DNA of 11,083 bases from an uncultured Bacteroidota bacterium (lineage in GTDB: Bacteria; Bacteroidota; Bacteroidia; Chitinophagales; Chitinophagaceae), in assembly GCA_903905685.1 (NCBI GenBank), contig CAIVHI010000311.1, forward strand, positions 1 through 11,083. Reading direction: 5' to 3'. The notes under the pieces were generated by a model. That model worked only from the letters and a program-made list of their open reading frames with translations. It searched no databases and had not been told where the DNA came from. A program made the position numbers and the translations under genes. Positions within the stretch are counted from its first letter, which is position 1. The number at the start of each line of letters is the position of its first letter. Of this stretch, positions 5,822 to 11,083 are shown piece after piece.

Positions 5822-8305
5822 GTGATCAGTATTGGGAAGATTTCGGAATGGTGTAGTTGCACGGCGGTACTCGCTCATCCCGACTATGGCATTGAGCATC
5901 TGAGCATTGACAGCCGACATATCGAGTACCCGGTATCAACGTTGTTTTTCGCAATTTCCAGCAAGTCTCGGGATGGGCACAATTTCATTGGTAACGCCTA
6001 CGCGGCAGGTGTCAGGAATTTCGTCGTTTCCAAGTTGCCCGAAATCGTCGAGTTTCCCGGCTCCAATTTTCTCTTGGCAGGCGATACCGTAGTGGCGCTA
6101 CAGGACATCGCCACTGGGCATCGTCAACAATTCACTTTGCCCATAGTAGGCATAACGGGCAGCAATGGGAAGACGATAGTTAAGGAGTGGCTGTTCCAAA
6201 TGCTGGGACGCGACTACAATATTACGCGCAGCCCAGGTAGTTATAATTCCCAAATAGGTGTGCCACTCTCCATATGGCAGCTTAACGAGAGTAGCGAAAT
6301 CGGCATCTTCGAGGCCGGTATTTCGCAGCCCGGCGAAATGGCGCGGCTGCAAAAGGTCATTCAGCCAACCATAGGTGTCTTTACCAATATAGGCGATGCC
6401 CATAATGAGGGTTTTGAGAGATTGGAAAGCAAGATTGAAGAAAAACTGCAACTGTTTAGTGGTTGTGGGGCCTTGATTTTGAATCGAGATAATCAGGTGT
6501 TGATGGAAACAACTGCCCGCTATTTTGCAGGGAAGCTGAAGCCACAATTGTTTACCTGGTCATTTAACGCCAATGCCGATGTGGTTCTGCGCGTAGCGGC
6601 TTATAGCGATGGTGGAACAAGCTTTACTGCAAGTTATGGTACGACCCAATTTGATTTTCGGATTCCGTTCTCAGATGCCGCTTCAATAGAAAATGCCGCA
6701 ACTTGCCTCTGTGTCCTCCTCTATCTCGATATCGCAATTCCGAAAATCGTAGCTGCAATGGCGGGCCTGTTACCCGTTTCCATGAGGTTGGAAATGGTAA
6801 GTGGAATAAACGATTCCACAATCATCAATGACGCCTACAACTTCGATATACAGTCGCTCAAAATCGCACTTGACTATTTGGATACCATTTCAGGAGACCA
6901 TGCCGCGACGTTGATACTGTCTGACGTGCCGAATCCCGGAATGGTTCCTCGCGATACCTACAACGATATTGCCAATCTGCTTCAACGTCACAAAGTGGCT
7001 AGACTGATAGCCATAGGTCCCGAATTAACCCAGTTTCGCGAAACATTTTCGTCCACCCTGCGAACATCCGCAATATTCTTTGACTCTACAGCAGCATTCT
7101 TGGAGGCGTTTCAAGAAGACATGTTCCATAGGGATGTGGTCTTGCTGAAGGGTGCAAGGAAATTCGCATTCGAAAGGATTGCCGCGCTTTTGCAGCAGAA
7201 GGTGCACCAAACCGTAATGCGGATCAGCTTGAGCGCGCTCAAGCATAACTTGGCAGTCTATAGGTCTACGCTGGAAAGCGGCGTGAAGATAATGGCCATG
7301 GTAAAGGCCTTTGCCTATGGGGCGGGAAGTCTGGAAATTGCCTTGATGTTGCAAAATGCCGGAGTGGATTATCTCACGGTTGCTTATACCGATGAAGGTG
7401 TTGCCCTTCGAAAAGCAGGGATTCGCATGCCGATTATGGTGATGAGCCCCGATATTTCATCGTTCGAACGGATGGTTTCTTGGAAACTCGAACCCGAAAT
7501 TTACAATTTCCGCTCGCTCCACGCATTTGCAAAAACTGCCAACCTTTTGGGTGTGGATGCCTACCCGATACATATTAAATTGGATACCGGTATGCATAGG
7601 CTAGGTTTCGAGCCCGGGGATTTGGCTCAATTGGTTGCCTATTTGAACCCGTTGTCTGTCATTAAAGTGGCGAGCATTTTTAGCCACCTTGCCGCGGGCG
7701 ACGACCGGGGGCACGAAGCATTTACCCGCCTGCAGGCCGAGCGGTTTCATACTATGTCAACCTTTTTAGGCAACGGCCTGAGCTATTCGCCCTCGCGGCA
7801 CCTCTGCAACTCGGCGGGCATTGCGGGCTATCCGGCGTTGCACTTCGATATGGTGAGGCTCGGCCTTGGCCTCTACGGCATAGACGGCACCGGCACGCTA
7901 TCGGCCAAGCTCCAAAACGTGAGTACCTTGACCACTGTAATAGCCCAAATAAGGACGGTGGCAAGGGGCGAAACCGTAGGCTACGGAAACAACAATCCGT
8001 TGGAACGGGATACCGTGATAGCAACGGTCTGCATTGGCTATGCAGATGGTTATTTGAGAAGATTCGGGAATGGCAGGGCATTTATGCTCGTTCATGGCAA
8101 GCCCGCATATACGGTGGGGTCTATATGTATGGACATGTGTATGCTGGACCTCGGCGAAATACCCGAAGCCCGCGAAGGAGATGAAGTAACCGTTTTTGGT
8201 GTGCGGCCCACCATTGCCGATTTGGCTGCGGTCGCCGAGACCATTCCCTACGAAGTCATGACGGGAATCTCCCAACGCGTGAAACGCATCTACACAGAAG
8301 AATAG
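5822..8305 (+). CDS. murF/alr: Bifunctional MurF ligase / alanine racemase fusion
   Basis: A cytoplasmic peptidoglycan-precursor enzyme of 827 residues joining two activities. The N-terminal MurF part (about 1-455) would ligate D-Ala-D-Ala to UDP-MurNAc-tripeptide. It shows the SIDSR start motif, the ATP P-loop GITGSNGKT (110-118, Lys117), SPGSYNSQIGVPLS, EAGISQPGEM and FTNIGDAHNEGFE. The C-terminal part (about 465-827) is a fold-type III alanine racemase making D-alanine. Its PLP lysine is Lys495 in MVKAFAYGAG, and its catalytic tyrosine is Tyr721 in TVGYGN. Their spacing of 226 equals Lys39-Tyr265 of the Geobacillus enzyme. KLDTGMHRLG and GSICMDM are also typical. The fusion is a known Bacteroidota arrangement. 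I chose GTG 5822 because MISIGKISEW aligns with MurF N-termini and fits the promoter. The racemase loop carries Phe and Ala where other families have Asp and His (KADAYGHG). Confidence 0.93.
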   Translation: MISIGKISEWCSCTAVLAHPDYGIEHLSIDSRHIEYPVSTLFFAISSKSRDGHNFIGNAYAAGVRNFVVSKLPEIVEFPGSNFLLAGDTVVALQDIATGHRQQFTLPIVGITGSNGKTIVKEWLFQMLGRDYNITRSPGSYNSQIGVPLSIWQLNESSEIGIFEAGISQPGEMARLQKVIQPTIGVFTNIGDAHNEGFERLESKIEEKLQLFSGCGALILNRDNQVLMETTARYFAGKLKPQLFTWSFNANADVVLRVAAYSDGGTSFTASYGTTQFDFRIPFSDAASIENAATCLCVLLYLDIAIPKIVAAMAGLLPVSMRLEMVSGINDSTIINDAYNFDIQSLKIALDYLDTISGDHAATLILSDVPNPGMVPRDTYNDIANLLQRHKVARLIAIGPELTQFRETFSSTLRTSAIFFDSTAAFLEAFQEDMFHRDVVLLKGARKFAFERIAALLQQKVHQTVMRISLSALKHNLAVYRSTLESGVKIMAMVKAFAYGAGSLEIALMLQNAGVDYLTVAYTDEGVALRKAGIRMPIMVMSPDISSFERMVSWKLEPEIYNFRSLHAFAKTANLLGVDAYPIHIKLDTGMHRLGFEPGDLAQLVAYLNPLSVIKVASIFSHLAAGDDRGHEAFTRLQAERFHTMSTFLGNGLSYSPSRHLCNSAGIAGYPALHFDMVRLGLGLYGIDGTGTLSAKLQNVSTLTTVIAQIRTVARGETVGYGNNNPLERDTVIATVCIGYADGYLRRFGNGRAFMLVHGKPAYTVGSICMDMCMLDLGEIPEAREGDEVTVFGVRPTIADLAAVAETIPYEVMTGISQRVKRIYTEE

Positions 8306-8411
8306 TGATTATAGCGGATGCAGTAGTGCAATGCCCCATCGGCATGAAAATTCCTGATTTGTTAACACCTGCAGGCAGTCGGCCCCATTAGTATTTTACA
8401 TTCCGATTAAT

Positions 8412-8419
8412 TACCTTCG
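8412..8419 (+). promoter_or_regulatory. Possible -7 promoter element for sucC
   Basis: TACCTTCG differs from TAnnTTTG at one base and lies 16 bases before the sucC ATG. No convincing -33 TTG is present; TTAG at 8388-8391 is the nearest. If real, the leader is very short. The rest of 8306-8411 shows only a 5-base-pair hairpin (8331-8345) and nothing else recognisable. Confidence 0.35.
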
Positions 8420-8435
8420 CCCAAATTTCTAAATC

Positions 8436-9656
8436 ATGAATTTACACGAATATCAGGCAAAGGCATTACTCAAACGTTACAATGTCCCTACCCAGGAAGG
8501 TATTGCGGTAGACAAAGTGGACGATGCCTTAAATGCATATAGGCAAATTTCTGCCGATACCGGCTCGAAGTTTGTTGTTGTCAAGGCCCAAATTCATGCG
8601 GGCGGACGTGGTAAGGGTCGTTTGAAAGAAGTGCCCGAGCAAAGCGGTGTAGCTGTCGTAAAGAGTGCAGAAGACGTAGAACGCGTTGCCGGCAACATTT
8701 TGGGACATACACTCGTGACCATCCAAACCGGTCCGGCAGGTAAGAAGGTCAATAAGATTCTCATAGCCCAAGATATGTATTACGACGGCCCATCTGAGCG
8801 GAAGGAATTTTACCTCTCCATTCTGTTGGATCGCGCCAAAAAGCAAAACGTAATTATGTACAGTACCGAGGGTGGTATGGATATTGAAGAAGTAGCCCAC
8901 CACACTCCCGAAAAAATATTTAAGGAGTGGGTTCACCCCGGAATGCCTCTGCAAGCCTTCCAAGCCCGGAAAATCGCCTTCAACTTTGGGCTTTCCGGTA
9001 CTGCGTTCAAAAACATGGTGAAATTCGTAACCAATCTATACAACGCTTATGTAGGTCTTGATTGCTCGATGCTGGAAATCAACCCCTTATTCAAATCAGC
9101 CGACGACAAGATTATTGCGGTCGATTGCAAGATGAATCTGGACGACAGCGCGTTGATGCGCCACCCCGACCTTGCCGACATGCGCGACAAGAGCGAAGAA
9201 GACCCTACAGAAGTTGAAGCAGGCGAATTCAACCTCAATTACGTAAAGTTGGATGGCAATGTGGGCTGCATGGTAAACGGTGCAGGCTTGGCTATGGCTA
9301 CTATGGATATGATTAAGCTGGCCGGTGGCGAGCCCGCCAATTTCCTCGACGTAGGTGGTTCGGCAAATGCGCAAACCGTTGAAGCCGGTTTCCGCATCAT
9401 CATGAAAGACCCCAATGTAAAGGCAATCCTCATCAATATCTTCGGTGGCATCGTTCGTTGCGACCGCGTTGCGGCAGGTGTTATCGAGGCCTACAACAAA
9501 TTGGGTAACATCAACATCCCCATCATTGTGCGCCTGCAAGGCACCAACGCCGAGGCTGCAAAAGAGCTCATCGTAAATTCGGGATTGAAAGTACAGTCTG
9601 CGATTTTGTTGAGCGAAGCAGCCCAATTGGTACAGGATGCCGTGAATGCCAACTAA
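8436..9656 (+). CDS. sucC: Succinyl-CoA ligase (ADP-forming) subunit beta
   Basis: The beta subunit of succinyl-CoA synthetase, which couples succinyl-CoA cleavage to nucleotide triphosphate synthesis in the TCA cycle; cytoplasmic, paired with SucD. The 406-residue protein starts MNLHEYQAKALLKRYNVP. The ATP-grasp region carries VVVKAQIHAGGRGKG (47-61). Metal-binding positions are Asn216 in LEINPLF and Asp230 in AVDCKMNLDD. The C-terminal ligase domain has NYVKLDGNVGCMVNGAGLA (268-286), ANFLDVGGSA and the conserved loop NIFGGIVRCD (334-343). It is about 18 residues longer than the E. coli protein (388). No sucD follows, unlike E. coli; a strong terminator ends the unit instead, so SucD must be encoded elsewhere. 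Whether it uses ADP or GDP cannot be fixed by eye. Very secure family call. Confidence 0.97.
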   Translation: MNLHEYQAKALLKRYNVPTQEGIAVDKVDDALNAYRQISADTGSKFVVVKAQIHAGGRGKGRLKEVPEQSGVAVVKSAEDVERVAGNILGHTLVTIQTGPAGKKVNKILIAQDMYYDGPSERKEFYLSILLDRAKKQNVIMYSTEGGMDIEEVAHHTPEKIFKEWVHPGMPLQAFQARKIAFNFGLSGTAFKNMVKFVTNLYNAYVGLDCSMLEINPLFKSADDKIIAVDCKMNLDDSALMRHPDLADMRDKSEEDPTEVEAGEFNLNYVKLDGNVGCMVNGAGLAMATMDMIKLAGGEPANFLDVGGSANAQTVEAGFRIIMKDPNVKAILINIFGGIVRCDRVAAGVIEAYNKLGNINIPIIVRLQGTNAEAAKELIVNSGLKVQSAILLSEAAQLVQDAVNAN

Positions 9657-9679
9657 GTGAATCTTACCATATATTTTTG

Positions 9680-9720
9680 GGGTCGGAAAACCGTTTGGTT
9701 CTTCCGACCCTTTTCTTTTT
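9680..9720 (+). terminator. Intrinsic terminator of sucC
   Basis: GGGTCGGAA (9680-9688) pairs with TTCCGACCC (9702-9710). Inside it AACC (9689-9692) pairs with GGTT (9697-9700) around a GTTT tetraloop. Only C9701 is bulged, so the stem has 13 pairs. It is followed at once by TTTTCTTTTT. It begins 24 bases past the sucC stop and works only in the plus direction. From 9721 to 9833 there is no gene; I see only a short direct repeat CTACAGCC (9723-9730 and 9775-9782). Confidence 0.92.
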
Positions 9721-9833
9721 CCCTACAGCCACGGCTCCAACCTTGGTTCGCCTTGTAGGTGTGCCACCTTTGTTCTACAGCCTTGCCTATTGTGCCACAG
9801 TCAATTTTAGGCATTTTTTGACGTTTAAACGGC

Positions 9834-9841
9834 TAATTTTG
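9834..9841 (+). promoter_or_regulatory. Bacteroidota -7 promoter element for the TlpA-like gene
   Basis: TAATTTTG matches TAnnTTTG exactly, giving a leader of about 30 bases before the ATG at 9880. A TTTG at 9817-9820 is only 13 bases upstream, too close for a standard -33 element, so the upstream half is uncertain. Confidence 0.5.
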
Positions 9842-9879
9842 ATGTTTTCCAAGTTGTTGTAATTGATAAAAAACTACTC

Positions 9880-11016
9880 ATGCGGCTGTGTTGCCTAATT
9901 ACGTTACTCTCCTTGACCGCATTGTTTGCGGGTTGCAGCACCGGTGGTCATAAGTTCGTCATCATAGGCAACATTACAGGCATGCCCATGCAATCCATCT
10001 TGCTGGAACAATTGGGTGCCAACGACATCATCTCCGTCATCGATTCCACCCAGTCTGATAAAGACGGCCATTTCGAATTTACTGAAATGACTCCCGAACC
10101 GGGCTTGTTCAGGCTACATTTCAAATCGCACAAATTCGTCTTGCTTTCAATCGACCATGAAAACGTAAAAGTCATTGCAGACTGGAGCAACATTGAAAAA
10201 TACAACACAACGGGCTCCCCGGCATCCGAGAACTTGAAACAGCTTATTGTGGCCTATCGAGACCAAATGCGGGACTTCCACACCATGAGCATTGTGCTCG
10301 ACACCCTCAAGGCAAAGGGTAGCGACAGTATGCTTGCAGTGGCACGGAAAGATATGGAAGACATGAACCAAAAGTTTACGAGGTTCATTGAGAATTATGC
10401 CGATACCACCCAGTATCTTCCCAATGCGGTTTTCGCAGCACGTATCCTCAATCCGAGCAGCGAAATCGTCTTCCTAGACCAATTTTCCCAGCGCATTTCC
10501 CAGAAGTACAAAAATAGCAGGATGGCGAAGGACTTCGCCGAATATTACTTGAAAGTGAGTTCGAAGCCAGTTAAACAAGCAACGGTTAGGGCTGATGTCT
10601 CCGTTGGGCAGCTCGCGCCCGACGTTGACCTCCCGAATGTGGAGGGAGACAAAATTGCCCTTGCGACGTTGCGCGGAAAGTATGTATTGATTGATTTTTG
10701 GGCGTCCTTTTGTCCTCCCTGTCGAGAAGAAAATCCAAACATAGTGGCCGTCTATAAAAAATATCATCCCAAAAACTTTGACATTTACGGCATTTCCTTG
10801 GACGACAACAAGACGGATTGGTATAAAGCCGTAAAAGAAGACAAATTGGAATGGCCGCAGGTTTGCGACCTCAAACGTTGGGAGTCGCCGGTTGCAAAAC
10901 TTTATGGCGTTGAAGCCATACCCACCAATTTCTTGATAGACCCCACGGGCCACATCGTTGCCCGAGACCTACGTGGCGATAGGCTGGAGGCGTTTTTGAA
11001 AACGGTATTGAAATAG
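9880..11016 (+). CDS. TlpA-like thiol-disulfide oxidoreductase lipoprotein with DUF4369 domain
   Basis: Probably reduces or isomerises disulfides in exported proteins, or detoxifies peroxide, on the periplasmic side of a membrane. The 378-residue protein begins with a lipoprotein signal peptide ending in the lipobox LFAGC (15-19), so Cys19 should be lipidated. Residues about 25-110 look like DUF4369, a beta-rich domain often placed before thioredoxin domains in Bacteroidota. A helical linker with many charged residues spans about 115-235. The thioredoxin fold starts near 243 (GQLAPDVDLPNVEG). It holds the redox pair Cys278-Pro-Pro-Cys281 in FWASFCPPCREENP and the cis-proline Pro348 in EAIPTNF, followed by LIDPTGHIV. 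All key redox residues are present. It sits alone between a terminator and the window end, with its own -7 element. The partner protein is unknown. Confidence 0.92.
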   Translation: MRLCCLITLLSLTALFAGCSTGGHKFVIIGNITGMPMQSILLEQLGANDIISVIDSTQSDKDGHFEFTEMTPEPGLFRLHFKSHKFVLLSIDHENVKVIADWSNIEKYNTTGSPASENLKQLIVAYRDQMRDFHTMSIVLDTLKAKGSDSMLAVARKDMEDMNQKFTRFIENYADTTQYLPNAVFAARILNPSSEIVFLDQFSQRISQKYKNSRMAKDFAEYYLKVSSKPVKQATVRADVSVGQLAPDVDLPNVEGDKIALATLRGKYVLIDFWASFCPPCREENPNIVAVYKKYHPKNFDIYGISLDDNKTDWYKAVKEDKLEWPQVCDLKRWESPVAKLYGVEAIPTNFLIDPTGHIVARDLRGDRLEAFLKTVLK

Positions 11017-11083
11017 TCTTTAAGGTTAGGCCGCAAATTTCAAAAGCTTGTGCATTGTGTGGTCGTTTGGTTATTTGCTGCCC

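Noticed and set aside
8331..8345. ATGCC/GGCAT hairpin after murF-alr as a terminator
   Set aside because: Only 5 pairs, and no T tract follows.
9723..9782. CTACAGCC direct repeat and TGTAG/CTACA pairing as a mobile-element or regulatory remnant
   Set aside because: The repeats are only 8 and 5 bases and are expected by chance in a region of this size.
9677..9862. 61-codon frame between sucC and the TlpA-like gene
   Set aside because: It starts inside the sucC terminator hairpin and encodes a sequence with no recognisable family.
11017..11083. Possible start of another gene at the right edge
   Set aside because: A GTG-led stretch reading HCVVVWLFAA is too short to judge, and no promoter element precedes it.

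Overview
The window looks like chromosomal DNA of a member of the Bacteroidota. Four things point there: a fused MurF-alanine racemase gene, a DUF4476 protein, a DUF4369/TlpA-type lipoprotein, and repeated promoter elements of the Bacteroidota form TAnnTTTG with no clear Shine-Dalgarno sequences. The family cannot be fixed from sequence reading alone; a Chitinophagales-like organism is a guess. Most of the DNA is ordinary core metabolism with a small glycan-biosynthesis cassette. I see no phage, insertion sequence, CRISPR array, tRNA or rRNA.

Layout. Positions 1-155 (minus) hold the N-terminus of a deoxyhypusine synthase family protein, cut by the window edge. Positions 258-1577 (minus) encode a eukaryote-type citrate synthase with a strong hairpin behind it. 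After a 283-base divergent intergenic region comes a tight plus-strand operon, 1861-4248, of three overlapping genes. They closely resemble Campylobacter PglC (phosphoglycosyl transferase), PglD (acetyltransferase) and PglE (PLP aminotransferase), which make UDP-N,N'-diacetylbacillosamine and load it on a lipid carrier. The 4,6-dehydratase (PglF) that the pathway needs is not in the window. A small GreA/GreB-like gene (4264-4713, minus) converges on the operon.

Next are a secreted DUF4476 protein with a Gln/Gly-rich and polyproline linker (4891-5790), the murF-alr fusion for peptidoglycan precursor synthesis (5822-8305), sucC for the TCA cycle (8436-9656, followed by a very good intrinsic terminator), and a membrane-anchored TlpA-like thiol-disulfide oxidoreductase (9880-11016). 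The last 67 bases hold no gene I can support.

How the genes fit together. Citrate synthase and SucC are TCA enzymes, each in its own transcription unit and away from its usual partners. MurF-Alr supplies D-alanine and attaches D-Ala-D-Ala to the UDP-MurNAc-tripeptide. The PglC/D/E set probably starts a bacillosamine-type glycan for surface polysaccharide or protein glycosylation. The genome-level gaps most worth following are the location of PglF, the role of bacterial deoxyhypusine synthase, the function of the Gre-like protein, and the threefold SFD-x-[ST]-K repeat in the DUF4476 protein. I did not find a clearly unprecedented system here.
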